The position numbers were made by a program, and so were the translations under genes. The notes beneath the pieces were generated by a model. That model was given only the letters and a program-made list of their open reading frames with translations, did not search any database and had not been told where the DNA came from. From an uncultured Bacteroidales bacterium (lineage in GTDB: Bacteria; Bacteroidota; Bacteroidia; Bacteroidales; UBA932), in contig ONSU01000014.1 of NCBI GenBank assembly GCA_900320545.1, positions 1 to 64,000 on the forward strand: a DNA stretch of 64,000 nt, in the 5' to 3' direction. The number at the start of each line of letters is the position of its first letter. The first letter of the stretch is position 1. Below, piece after piece: positions 48,236 through 57,507 of the stretch.

Positions 48236-51223
48236 ATGAAAAAAGGTCTTGTTTTATTTGTCGTAATGCTGGTGACCTTCACGAGGTTGCAAGCACAGGA
48301 TATATACACCGACCATACTTGTGTGGATATGGGCCTCAGTGTGAAGTGGGCATCCTATAATCTGGGAGCGACGGCTCCGGAACAGACGGGAGACTCTTTC
48401 GCATGGGGAGAGACGGAACCGAAAAGCACCTTTACCGAATCCGATTATCGGTTCTTTGTCACTGAAAAATATGAAGGGTACCTCAGCACGTATGACCGGT
48501 GGGTCGCCGTGAAGTATTGCGTGGAGAAGGATCGGGCCTACAAGGGTTTTGTGGACAACAGAAGGTTTCTGGAACCGATCGACGATGCGGCCACGGTTCA
48601 GTGGGGCGAGAACTGGCGGATGCCCACCACGGCCGAATGGAAAGAACTGCAGGACTATTGCAGCTGGTTCTGGACGACAAGCAATGGCCAGACCGGGTAT
48701 CAGGTCACCAGCCTGGTAAACGGCAACTCGATTTTCCTCCCGTCATCGGGTAAAACGGGAGACGATGTGACGGGCTACTGGACGTGCTGCCTGAATTATA
48801 ATACGGGCGCGGAGGCCGCCGTGTTGGCTCCTGATAAAGCCTCCTTTCATCGCGTATACAGGATTCGTGGGTTTCATGTCCGGGCGGTCATGGACGGGGA
48901 GCGGCACGAAATAACCCTTCCTCCCGGTTTCGTAAATTACAGGGATTACGCCCATGCCAAGGGGGCGCGGTTCAGCACCCGGCCACAGAACCTGATTGAG
49001 CGGAAGGCACCGGAGAAGAAGCCCGCCCTCCGGCTGGAAACGGACATCGACGGAAAGATCGGAGCGCATGGCTATGTGGACCTGGGTCTGAGCGTCAAAT
49101 GGGCGACCACAAACCTGGGCGCGGACAAGGCCGTCGATCCCGGCAAGTACTTTGCCTGGGGCGAGACGGCACCGAAGGATAATAGTAAGGTGGAAAACTA
49201 TAAGTTTGCCACCAGGGTTACCGTGAAGGAAGTTTCCCGTACGACGGGGGAAGAATACACCTGGACCAAATATGTGGTCAACAAATACAACGACGACTCC
49301 ATTCGCGAAAAGTCGGGCAACTATTTGGAAAGAACGGAGTCCCCTCACGTCCCCATTAAGGTCGGGAGGTTCCTGGAACCGATCGACGACGCGGCCACGG
49401 TTCAGTGGGGCAAAGACTGGCGAATGCCCTCGACCGAAGAATTCGTGGAACTGACGGAGAAATGTATGTGGATCCCTGTCCGGCAGGAAGGGATGAGCGG
49501 CTACCTGATCCAAAGTAAAGTCAACGGCAACAGCATCTTCCTGCCTTTCTCCAGCAGTGAGGACGTCTTTACCCTCCCCAGTCCGTCCATTATCAGGAAA
49601 CGGGAAGTCGGCCGGTATTGGTCCCGTTCTCTGGCCAGGGATGTCAAAATGGCAAAAGCCTTGTATATGACTCCCGAAGCGATTAAATGCAAGGGAGATA
49701 CGGAAGATACGGATGTCTATTATCGCTGGTCGTTGTTGAATGTCCGCCCTGTGACCTCTGTGGCCGTCAAGTCCACCCGGAAGCAGACGGTGACAACGAC
49801 CATATCCGTGCACAGCAAGGTCTCCCCGGTCTTGAAAGGCGAACTGAAAGCGGCGCCGGCAGCCGTCGATCTCGGGCTGAGCGTCAAATGGGCGAGTTTC
49901 AATGTCGGAGCGACCCTTCCCGAAGAACCCGGTTCGTTCTTCGCTTGGGGAGAGACGTTCCCGAAAACCGAATTTGAATGGAAGAACTATGCTTTCGTCC
50001 CGGCCGACAACCCCCTTAATCGCTCCACGCACGGACCGCAGAACATTCTCAAATACAATGGTCCCAAGTCGTCCTTGAAACTGGGCGGCACAAACAGGTA
50101 TGACTTGCTCCAAACGCTGGAAGCGGAAGATGATGCTGCGACTGCGAACTGGGGCAACGGGTGGCGGACGCCGACCGTTGACGAATTCCGCGAACTGATG
50201 GAGAAATGCGACTGGAGTTTTTCGTCGCGAAATGGCGTGAAAGGCTGGGAGGTAAAGAGTCGGGTGAATGGCAACTCCATATTCTTGCCCTCTGTAAAAA
50301 TAGAATCCATGGTTTCGGCTTACAGAAAGGATGGTGCCTATATGACATCATCATTGAGTGAAGAGGATATTATCATGGCATACAGGTTTGAATGGATCAA
50401 TTCCAGTCATGAAGGCAGCAAATGGATGAAAGCGTATGAACGGTTCCGTCAAACCAGCCTCCGCCCCGTCCAGGGCGCCCCGGTACTTGGCAAGAAGAAA
50501 GAGGTCCCCGGACAGCAGCAGGCGTCACCCGCACCCGGAGACATAGCAGGTCATGAATATGTCGATATGGGGGTGAGTGTTCTTTGGGCCACTTGCAATA
50601 TCGGTGCGGACGATCCGTACGACTATGGCGACATCTTTGCCTGGGGAGAAACGGAGCAGAAAGTGGACATGTCCACTGCGGACAAAAGCAAGAAGTATAG
50701 TCAATATGTATTGAAGAAGACGAAGTACTATAAGTCTTCCGCCTATACGAAATATGTACGCAAGTCGTCCAAGGCTCGTCATTACGACGATATCGAGGTG
50801 CTGGAGCCGGTCGATGATGCGGCCGTGCATAACTGGGGGAACGGCTGGCGTATGCCAACTTGGCTGGAGGCGCGCGAATTGCTTCGCAACTGTACCGGAG
50901 AGCTGTTGGAAAAGGACGGAACGTTTTATGTGAAACTTACGAGCCGAATAAACGGAAACGAACTGATCTTCCCTTTTTGGAAATACAGCTGGGCATTTCT
51001 AGAGGAGGGCAAGGTCGAAAAAGGAGTAACGGAAAGATATTGGACCAGCAGCCTGTATGATAACAGATCCGCTTATGGTACATGTATTTATTTTGCCAAC
51101 AAACTGGGCGATCGTGATATGAATACCGGGAAATGGACCAGGATCTATGAAGATCCCTACTTGACTTATGCCCCGCGTTACTATGGCTTCGCGATACGGC
51201 CTGTCGCCCCTAGAAAGGATTAA
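48236..51223 (+). CDS. secreted protein of four tandem FISUMP domains
   Basis: A 995-residue protein with signal peptide MKKGLVLFVVMLVTFTRLQA. Four domains of roughly 210-260 residues begin CVDMGLSVKWASYNLGA, YVDLGLSVKWATTNLGA, AVDLGLSVKWASFNVGA and YVDMGVSVLWATCNIGA. Each contains FAWGETxPK-like, a DDAA-x-x-x-WG-x-x-WRMPT segment, VNGNSIFLP-like and C-terminal xRPV blocks. This is the Fibrobacter succinogenes major paralogous (FISUMP) domain, a lectin-like or adhesive fold of unknown ligand in secreted Bacteroidetes/Fibrobacteres proteins. No enzyme motifs. It is followed 15 bases later by a GH39-like hydrolase, so the two may be cotranscribed. Confidence 0.85.
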   Translation: MKKGLVLFVVMLVTFTRLQAQDIYTDHTCVDMGLSVKWASYNLGATAPEQTGDSFAWGETEPKSTFTESDYRFFVTEKYEGYLSTYDRWVAVKYCVEKDRAYKGFVDNRRFLEPIDDAATVQWGENWRMPTTAEWKELQDYCSWFWTTSNGQTGYQVTSLVNGNSIFLPSSGKTGDDVTGYWTCCLNYNTGAEAAVLAPDKASFHRVYRIRGFHVRAVMDGERHEITLPPGFVNYRDYAHAKGARFSTRPQNLIERKAPEKKPALRLETDIDGKIGAHGYVDLGLSVKWATTNLGADKAVDPGKYFAWGETAPKDNSKVENYKFATRVTVKEVSRTTGEEYTWTKYVVNKYNDDSIREKSGNYLERTESPHVPIKVGRFLEPIDDAATVQWGKDWRMPSTEEFVELTEKCMWIPVRQEGMSGYLIQSKVNGNSIFLPFSSSEDVFTLPSPSIIRKREVGRYWSRSLARDVKMAKALYMTPEAIKCKGDTEDTDVYYRWSLLNVRPVTSVAVKSTRKQTVTTTISVHSKVSPVLKGELKAAPAAVDLGLSVKWASFNVGATLPEEPGSFFAWGETFPKTEFEWKNYAFVPADNPLNRSTHGPQNILKYNGPKSSLKLGGTNRYDLLQTLEAEDDAATANWGNGWRTPTVDEFRELMEKCDWSFSSRNGVKGWEVKSRVNGNSIFLPSVKIESMVSAYRKDGAYMTSSLSEEDIIMAYRFEWINSSHEGSKWMKAYERFRQTSLRPVQGAPVLGKKKEVPGQQQASPAPGDIAGHEYVDMGVSVLWATCNIGADDPYDYGDIFAWGETEQKVDMSTADKSKKYSQYVLKKTKYYKSSAYTKYVRKSSKARHYDDIEVLEPVDDAAVHNWGNGWRMPTWLEARELLRNCTGELLEKDGTFYVKLTSRINGNELIFPFWKYSWAFLEEGKVEKGVTERYWTSSLYDNRSAYGTCIYFANKLGDRDMNTGKWTRIYEDPYLTYAPRYYGFAIRPVAPRKD

Positions 51224-51238
51224 AGGGGAAGTGAAGAA

Positions 51239-52582
51239 ATGATACACACCTTCCTCATATCTCTCTTTATTGCCGCCCAGGCGGTGGTGGGGCTCAGCCC
51301 TGCCAACGCCCTCGGGCCGATAAAACCCATGAATGCAGGAAACAACGGTCCCATCGACCGCACGATGGAATCCTATACTGCCCTCCGCATTCCATACGCC
51401 AGGACGCATGACACGGCCCTGGGAACCGAATACGGCGGCCACTGCATTGACATCGACCAGATTTTCCCGGATTTCGATGCGAATGTCAATAATCCCCGGT
51501 CTTACGATTTCACCAACAGCGACGTGGTGCTCCGAGATATGTTGAAAGCTGGCACAAAACCATTCTTCCGACTTGGGCAGAGCATTGAGCATCAGACCAA
51601 AAAGTACGGCATCTATCCTCCCAGGAACTATAAGAAGTGGGCCCGCATCTGCGAGCATATCATCCGCCACTACAACGAAGGCTGGGCGAACGGATACCAC
51701 ATGGGCATCGAATATTGGGAAATCTGGAACGAACCGGATCTGGACGATCCCGATGACCGCTGGAAAACGGATCCGCGCACGTGGGGAGGTACCCAGCAGC
51801 AGTTCTACGATTTGTACGTCACTGCTGCAAAACACCTCAAAAAGTGTTTCCCCCATTTGAAAATCGGCGGGCCGGCATTTGCCAATCCACGCAAATACGG
51901 TCCTCCTTTCCTGGACTATATAAAGGAGAAAAATGCTCCCCTGGACTTCTTCTCCCACCACATGTACCACCGCAAACCGGCGCGCATTACGGAGGATGTG
52001 CGCATCGTCCGTGAAATGCTGGACTCCAAAGGCTTTACTTCCACGGAGTCTATCCTCAACGAATGGAACTATAACCGCAGCTGGGAAGAGGCGCCTCACT
52101 TCTACAGCCGGAAAGCCCGTTCGACCGTGAAGGCGGCGGCATTCGTCGCTGCCGTAATGTGCGAGTGCCAAAGCGCGCCGCTGGACATGCTCATGTACTA
52201 CGACCTGCGCCCCAACACTTCCTGGTGCGGCCCGTGGGCGCCTGTCGTATATGACATCCGTCCTCCCTACTGGGCCCTGTATTACTGGGCCGAACTTGCC
52301 GACTACGGCACCTGGATAGAATCCACCTGCGACACCGGAAACATCTATACCTGCGCCGCGAAATCGGAAGACGGGAAAATCCGCCTTCTGATTTCCCGAT
52401 ACCACGAAGACGACAGTATCAGCACATCCTGTGATATAACGATACAACTTCCCGATGGGTATGTAGTATCCGCCATACGGCTCACGGACAGCCTGGGGAT
52501 GGACCGGAGGCCGGCCGCTTCCAACGTCATCATGCTGGAATCCAACGCTGTTGCATTGATCGAAATTGAGCAGAATCAGTAA
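51239..52582 (+). CDS. GH39-like glycoside hydrolase
   Basis: A 447-residue secreted protein (signal MIHTFLISLFIAAQAVVGLS). The (beta/alpha)8 barrel has ALRIPYARTHDTALG, then IEYWEIWNEPDLDDP with the acid/base Glu after Asn (clan GH-A NEP), GPAFANPRKYG, FFSHHMYHRKP, and STESILNEWNYNRSW with the candidate nucleophile Glu. A small C-terminal beta domain follows (about 370-447). GH39 members are beta-xylosidases or alpha-L-iduronidases, with newer specificities; the substrate is not predictable here. GAAGAAATGATA at the start shows a weak purine-rich leader. A copy of the 110-bp repeat follows the stop by 28 bases. Confidence 0.82.
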   Translation: MIHTFLISLFIAAQAVVGLSPANALGPIKPMNAGNNGPIDRTMESYTALRIPYARTHDTALGTEYGGHCIDIDQIFPDFDANVNNPRSYDFTNSDVVLRDMLKAGTKPFFRLGQSIEHQTKKYGIYPPRNYKKWARICEHIIRHYNEGWANGYHMGIEYWEIWNEPDLDDPDDRWKTDPRTWGGTQQQFYDLYVTAAKHLKKCFPHLKIGGPAFANPRKYGPPFLDYIKEKNAPLDFFSHHMYHRKPARITEDVRIVREMLDSKGFTSTESILNEWNYNRSWEEAPHFYSRKARSTVKAAAFVAAVMCECQSAPLDMLMYYDLRPNTSWCGPWAPVVYDIRPPYWALYYWAELADYGTWIESTCDTGNIYTCAAKSEDGKIRLLISRYHEDDSISTSCDITIQLPDGYVVSAIRLTDSLGMDRRPAASNVIMLESNAVALIEIEQNQ

Positions 52583-52610
52583 GACCCGCTCTCGTCACGT
52601 GGCCATTATT

Positions 52611-52735
52611 AACTCCGCATTTACCGGGGAAGGTCTGATTATATGCCCGGGACCTTCCCCAGCGATAAAGGCACTGATGGGCCTGTAATTATGTATGAAT
52701 GGGGAAGGCCTGGCACCTGAAATCAGACCTTCCCC
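52611..52735. repeat. dispersed palindromic repeat, copy b
   Basis: The core is 52626-52735, with the same 15-bp terminal inverted repeats as copy a. The first 15 bases (52611-52625) also match copy a. The centre matches copy c better than copy a (AGCGAT...GGGCCTGTA...ATGTATGAAT). Confidence 0.85.
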
Positions 52736-52790
52736 AAATAATAACAGCCGGCACCATCAGGGTGCACACATATTTTATCGTGACCGAAGA

Positions 52791-53540
52791 CTATTCCATC
52801 ACATACACCGGGCGGATGGGGAAGCCGAAACAGCGGCTGTTGCTCCAGATACCGGCGCCTTCGTCATTGATGTCGATGCCGAGGTTGAAGGCCCCGTCGG
52901 GGCCGTCCGTCGCGCCCTTGGACGCGGTCATTGTCCAAAAAAATCCGCGAATCGCGCTGAACTCGAGTTTGTTTCCGTCCATACGGCCGGTGTAGGGCAG
53001 GAAAATGCTGTTACCCGTAGACCTTCTTGTGATTTTGACGCCGGAAACCCCGCCGGACTGCGCGTGGAAATCCCACGTGTATTGCGTCGGCTTGTAAAGT
53101 GTGGAAATGAGCGCGGAGGCTTCTTTTTCCGTCGGCATGCGCCATTTGCCTCCCAGTCTCTTGGCCGCCACGTCGTCGCCGGGCTGAAGGGCCTGAAGGC
53201 CGTCGGGCGTACCTTCCCCTCCCCACCAGCCATCCTGCTCCGGAAGGCAGTATTTCATGAATTTCGTTCCGTCCGAATTGCTGTACGGATAACTCTTCCA
53301 CAGATATTCGGTCTTCCGGGCAGTGCTCCCCCAGGCATAGAAATATCCGGTCTCATATTCCTCGGCGGCTCCCAGATTGCAGGAAGCCCATTTGATCGTC
53401 TTGCCATCGACCGTGATTCCGAGATCAATGGCGACCGGCATTGTGATATCACCGTCCGGAAGGTCGTAATTCACCTTCTTGCAGGAAGCGGACGCCAGCA
53501 TCATCAGCGCCGCCATCGAGAGATAAATCAAACGTTTCAT
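52791..53540 (-). CDS. FISUMP-domain lipoprotein
   Basis: A 249-residue lipoprotein (MKRLIYLSMAALMMLASASC, Cys20). One FISUMP domain: AIDLGITVDGKTIKWASCNLGA, YFYAWGSTARKTEYLWKSY, RLGGKWRMPTEKEASALI, TGNSIFLPYTG, FPIRPVYV. It is a single-domain relative of the preceding four-domain protein and of the lipoprotein at 44578-45560. The gene sits alone on the minus strand, flanked by repeat copies b and c. Role unknown, probably surface-exposed. Confidence 0.82.
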   Translation of the reverse strand: MKRLIYLSMAALMMLASASCKKVNYDLPDGDITMPVAIDLGITVDGKTIKWASCNLGAAEEYETGYFYAWGSTARKTEYLWKSYPYSNSDGTKFMKYCLPEQDGWWGGEGTPDGLQALQPGDDVAAKRLGGKWRMPTEKEASALISTLYKPTQYTWDFHAQSGGVSGVKITRRSTGNSIFLPYTGRMDGNKLEFSAIRGFFWTMTASKGATDGPDGAFNLGIDINDEGAGIWSNSRCFGFPIRPVYVME

Positions 53541-53675
53541 AGGCAGAGAATTTTGGGTTTACGTTGCAAGTTAATGATTTTCCGCGAATTCCACAAACCG
53601 CCCCTGCCCGGCCGATTTTCTCCCGGCGGCATCGCAGCCGGAATCGCCACCAAAGGCGACGGAATCAGTCGCAGC

Positions 53676-53785
53676 GGGGAAAGTCTGATTATATGCCCGG
53701 GACCTTCACCAGCGATCAAGGCAGTGGTGGGCCTGTAGTAATGTATGAATGGGGAAGGCCTGGCACCTGAAATCAGACCTTCCCC
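53676..53785. repeat. dispersed palindromic repeat, copy c
   Basis: A 110-bp copy with the same layout but more decay: the left end reads GGGGAAAGTCTGATT and the first inner arm CTTCACC. The right end AATCAGACCTTCCCC is intact. The rest of the 53541-53823 gap shows no gene. Confidence 0.8.
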
Positions 53786-53823
53786 AAGAATTTGTGTCCC
53801 CTGGCCGGGCAGAGGAGAAGAAC

Positions 53824-54618
53824 CTACTGCATCAGAGCCTGACGGGCGGGCACGATCTCGTCCTTGACGGACTCGAGCTGCGAGCGGAACTCGTCGAGGT
53901 TGATCGCGTTGATCTTGTAGAGGGGCTTGAGGCTCTCGTTGAGCTGCTTGTACTCCTCGTTGATCGACGCGAGCTTGTCGATGGCGTCGGTGAGGAGGAT
54001 CACATTGTAGGAGAAGTCGGAAGCGCTCTTGTCGTTGAAGGCGACGATGAACTTGTCGATGTTCCGGGAAGCGATGTAGGCCTGCTCGACGAGGGCGGCG
54101 GTAGCGGCCTCCCAGAAGAAGTACTCGCGGCCGTTCTCCTTGGCGGTGTCATAGCATCTCTCGATGGCGACCTGAAGGGTCGGGCAGTCGTTGAACGCCT
54201 TGATGGCGGGATCGTTGATGTCGGCGTAGAGTTTCTTGAGCGCGGCGTCATAGTCGGCGGTCGGCATGTCATAGAGTTTGGCGACCTCGGCGTCGACACC
54301 GAGGATGGCGACGGCGCGATACTTCTGCGCGAGGGTCTGGAGATCCTTCGCATAGGCGGGATCGGCGAGATAGTCGGGCTTGACGGCCTTCTCGCTGTCG
54401 GTGAGGATGACCTCGCCGTTCTTGATGCACTCGACAAGACCCACGGGCTGGAGCTTGCCGATCTCGGTCGCGATGGAATCGAGCTGGATCTTCACCACGG
54501 CCTCGGCCATCAGTTCGGCCTCCGTCTTGACGGGCTCCTCGGTCTTCTTGGTTTTCTGCCGGTTGAAGCAGGACGTGACTGCAAGGCAGATTGCAAAGGC
54601 GATTACTAACTTTTTCAT
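53824..54618 (-). CDS. helical lipoprotein cotranscribed with the ABC transporter
   Basis: The start at 54618 (MKKLVIAFAICLAVTSC, Cys17) is chosen over 54696 because it opens a lipoprotein signal and overlaps the upstream stop as ATGA. The mature 247 residues are mostly alpha-helical and charged, with EEPVKTEAELMAEAVVKIQLDSIATEIGKLQ and LASINEEYKQLNESLKPLYKI; no known domain. The tight coupling to the ABC transporter gene suggests a periplasmic or inner-membrane accessory of that transporter. I cannot assign a function. Confidence 0.7.
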   Translation of the reverse strand: MKKLVIAFAICLAVTSCFNRQKTKKTEEPVKTEAELMAEAVVKIQLDSIATEIGKLQPVGLVECIKNGEVILTDSEKAVKPDYLADPAYAKDLQTLAQKYRAVAILGVDAEVAKLYDMPTADYDAALKKLYADINDPAIKAFNDCPTLQVAIERCYDTAKENGREYFFWEAATAALVEQAYIASRNIDKFIVAFNDKSASDFSYNVILLTDAIDKLASINEEYKQLNESLKPLYKINAINLDEFRSQLESVKDEIVPARQALMQ

Positions 54619-57425
54619 TTGACTTTGAATTTGATTGATTTTATGTTTATAAGTAATATGATCGTGAGAACCATCCCCATCAGCAGGAGGATGCAAAGGT
54701 TGTAGAGCAAGGTCGGCACCCGGGCGCCGCCGAGGACCTTGACGCTGCTGTAGAACGGCGCGCGGCCGTTTTTCGAAGCCGGCGTCAGGAAGACGGCGCC
54801 GGTCTTCGGGACCAGGCAGCCGCCCGCGACGACATACGGAGCCGGCTCTGAAACGCCCGTGAGAAGTTCTTCGAGGCGGATATTGTAATTGTTCCGCTTG
54901 CGTTCCACCATCTCCTCCATCCCGCGCTCCGCGACGGCCTCGCGGACCAGCCGATCCTTCTCGAGGGTCGCATCGTTGCAGACGGTGGCGAACGCCGCTC
55001 CGGCGGCTTCGATCATTTCCCCGGAACTCCCCCCGAAGGGAACCCCGGCGACTTCGCAGATGTGGGGAAGCGTTCTCTCGACGAGCGCCGGGTCCGCCCC
55101 GCCCTTGAAGTCCTCGAGAACGATGTCCTTCCAGTAAAGGGCCTCATAGCGCTCCCTGTCGAGGTCGAACCACGCCCTTTCATAGCGGTTGTACTGGAAT
55201 GTCCCCACGGCGAGGGCCTCGAAAGCCCAGCGCGAAGGGATCACGTCGCCGATTACCGGCACGTTGCCGGTCTTGCTGCCGCTGTCGAGATCGGAGAAAT
55301 CGACCACCAGTCCGCACAGGAGGATCTGGGGCACCAGCAGCAGCGGTATGCTGATGTAGATGGCGACGACCGAACCGAGGTTCTGCGAGAGCAGCAGGCC
55401 GATCAGGTTGGAAACCAGCGCGATGGCGAACAGCACGGCCCACCAGACGAAGAACAGTCCGTGGAGTCCGATGACCGCGTTGCCGACGAGGATGAAGAGG
55501 ACGGTCTGGACGAAGGAAATCATCGCCGTGTAGGCAATCTTGCTCCAGATATAACTGTGGTAGCTCAGACTGAGGAATTTCTCCCGTTTGAGGAAAGTCC
55601 TGTCGCGGATGATCTCCTCCGCGCTGGTGCTCATCCCGAGGAAGACCGCCACGATGACGGCCATAAAGATATACTGGACAAGGTTCTTGTTGTCCATCAG
55701 GGTGTAGCCGGACGGAGGGGCGTAGCGGGTCAACCAGGCGCAGATAAGCGCGAGGACGGGCGCCTCGAGAAGCGTGATCGCGACGTACTGGACGTTGGTA
55801 AGTTTGGACTTGATATTGCGGCGCAGGTAGATACAGAACTGCCTGAACGCGCCGGGCTTCTTCCGGTCGGACTCCGGAAGGGGCGCCTTTTCCGAGGCGG
55901 ACGGGATGTCATCGACGGCGTCGAGATACATCTCGTGCCACTGCTGCGGCGTGACCTTGCGGGAAGAACCCACGCGGCCCGTCGCGTCGACGGTCTTCTC
56001 GTCGATGATGTTGAGCACGATCTCCGGATTGACGTTGCCGCAGAGGGGGCAGGTGCTGGTCTCGGGATCGGCGTAATTGGCGGCCCGCTTGAACCGGGTG
56101 ATGGCGTCGATGGGATTGCCGTCATAGACCGGATATCCGCCGGCGTCGAGCACCCAGAGGCGGTCGAACATCTTGTAGATGTCGCTCGAGGGCTGGTGGA
56201 TGTTGGCGATGACAAGGCATCCGGCGTCGGCCTGCGCCCGGAGAAGGCCCATCACGCGCTCCGAGTCGGCCGATGAGAGGCCGGAGGTGGGCTCGTCGAG
56301 GAGCAGGACGGAGGGCTGGCGGATGAGCTCCAGGGCGATGTTGAGGCGCTTGCGCTGGCCGCCGGAGATCGTCTTGTTGAGCGGGGAACCGACCTTGAGG
56401 TCCCGCGCGAAATCGAGTTCGAGGTTGTGCAGGACGGCCATCACCTTTTCCCGCAGTTCCTCTTCCGAAAGGCCGTCGAAGCAGAATTTCGCCGTAAAAT
56501 AAAGGTTTTCATAGACGGTCAGATCCTCGAGAAGCAGGTCGTCCTGCGGGACGAAGCCGAGCAGGGATTTCGCCTCCGGGCTGTCGAGGGGCCATCCGTT
56601 GATGTCGAGCGAACCGCTGTCGGGACGGACGGAGCCGTCGAGAATTGACAGGAGGGTGGATTTGCCCACGCCGCTGCCGCCCATGATGGCGACCAGTTCG
56701 CCGCCCCGGACGGAGAAAGTCATGTTGTGGAGGCCGTTGTCGCTGCCGGGATAGCGGTATTCCAGATTTCGTCCGCTGAAAACCACGCGGGTGGCGGAAA
56801 CATCCTCATACGGCTTGTAGACGGTGGAGAAATGAAGCGGAATGCCGTGGTGGCTCTTCATCACCCCGCTTTTCGCCCAGACCTGGAAAGAATCCCCGAG
56901 AAGGGGAACGTCGTTGAAAAGGACCTCGTCCCGGCCCATGTAGGAGAATACCAGCGTGCCTCTTTCCGCAATCCAGAGCGTCTTGACGGCACCCTCGTAT
57001 CCCGGGAAATGCTGGAGGAGCACCCGCTCCGTCACCGTCCCGTCCACGAAATCGCGGAAATCCTGCAGCGTGGTCTCCGGGATGCCGAAATCGGCCGCCA
57101 TCTGGGGGAAAATATCCCTGTCGTCCACCCTTGCGAATTCCATCAGACGCAGAAGGAGCAGCGACAGTTCGCCGGCGGGGAGCTGGCTGCGGATATTGTC
57201 GCAGATGCCGGCGACGATTCCGGTCTTGTCGAGACTGTCGTCGAGACTGTAGACGCCGCGGAGGTCGAGATAGAGCGAAACGAATTCTTCCGTTCCCCGG
57301 ATACCGGCCTGACGGGACAGATAATTCCGCAGGAACTTTACGGAACGCTGCTCGTCGACACCGTTCCTCGCGCCAACCAGCGCAAACAGGTTGACGAGGC
57401 CGGATATGATGGTGTCATTGAGCAT
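54615..57425 (-). CDS. ABCG-type (ABC-2) transporter with N-terminal TerB-like domain
   Basis: A 936-residue protein. About 1-150 are a helical region starting MLNDTIISGLVNLFALVGAR, resembling TerB-like domains. An FHA-like or linker section of beta strands follows. The ATPase (about 225-440) has Walker A GGSGVGKST, signature SGGQRKRLNI and Walker B VLLLDEPTSG, then H-loop NIHQPSSD. The ABCG order (NBD before TMD) is followed by six hydrophobic segments with a large extracytoplasmic loop (LDSGSKTGNVPVIGDVIPSRWAFEALAVG, typical of ABC2 exporters). It probably exports a lipid or envelope component. It has its own promoter and is coupled to the lipoprotein gene downstream. Confidence 0.88.
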   Translation of the reverse strand: MLNDTIISGLVNLFALVGARNGVDEQRSVKFLRNYLSRQAGIRGTEEFVSLYLDLRGVYSLDDSLDKTGIVAGICDNIRSQLPAGELSLLLLRLMEFARVDDRDIFPQMAADFGIPETTLQDFRDFVDGTVTERVLLQHFPGYEGAVKTLWIAERGTLVFSYMGRDEVLFNDVPLLGDSFQVWAKSGVMKSHHGIPLHFSTVYKPYEDVSATRVVFSGRNLEYRYPGSDNGLHNMTFSVRGGELVAIMGGSGVGKSTLLSILDGSVRPDSGSLDINGWPLDSPEAKSLLGFVPQDDLLLEDLTVYENLYFTAKFCFDGLSEEELREKVMAVLHNLELDFARDLKVGSPLNKTISGGQRKRLNIALELIRQPSVLLLDEPTSGLSSADSERVMGLLRAQADAGCLVIANIHQPSSDIYKMFDRLWVLDAGGYPVYDGNPIDAITRFKRAANYADPETSTCPLCGNVNPEIVLNIIDEKTVDATGRVGSSRKVTPQQWHEMYLDAVDDIPSASEKAPLPESDRKKPGAFRQFCIYLRRNIKSKLTNVQYVAITLLEAPVLALICAWLTRYAPPSGYTLMDNKNLVQYIFMAVIVAVFLGMSTSAEEIIRDRTFLKREKFLSLSYHSYIWSKIAYTAMISFVQTVLFILVGNAVIGLHGLFFVWWAVLFAIALVSNLIGLLLSQNLGSVVAIYISIPLLLVPQILLCGLVVDFSDLDSGSKTGNVPVIGDVIPSRWAFEALAVGTFQYNRYERAWFDLDRERYEALYWKDIVLEDFKGGADPALVERTLPHICEVAGVPFGGSSGEMIEAAGAAFATVCNDATLEKDRLVREAVAERGMEEMVERKRNNYNIRLEELLTGVSEPAPYVVAGGCLVPKTGAVFLTPASKNGRAPFYSSVKVLGGARVPTLLYNLCILLLMGMVLTIILLINIKSIKFKVK

Positions 57426-57454
57426 TCTTCCGCTTTATAATTCAGCATATCGTA

Positions 57455-57462
57455 CAAAGATA
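57455..57462 (-). promoter_or_regulatory. -7 element of the ABC transporter operon
   Basis: TATCTTTG on the minus strand, 29 bases before the start codon at 57425. The -33 match is not convincing. Confidence 0.5.
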
Positions 57463-57507
57463 ACAATTCTTTTTGAAGATTTATTATCTTTGCGTATGAA
57501 GCACTTC

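Noticed and set aside
52699..52995. Small ORF starting MGKAWHLKSDLPQ in repeat copy b, with a twin start in copy c
   Set aside because: The shared beginning comes from the repeat sequence itself; after the repeat the two frames are unrelated and lie antisense to real genes.
53749..54609. Long plus-strand ORF of 286 codons starting in repeat copy c
   Set aside because: It is the antisense shadow of the lipoprotein gene at 53824-54618, which has a signal peptide and is coupled to the ABC transporter gene.
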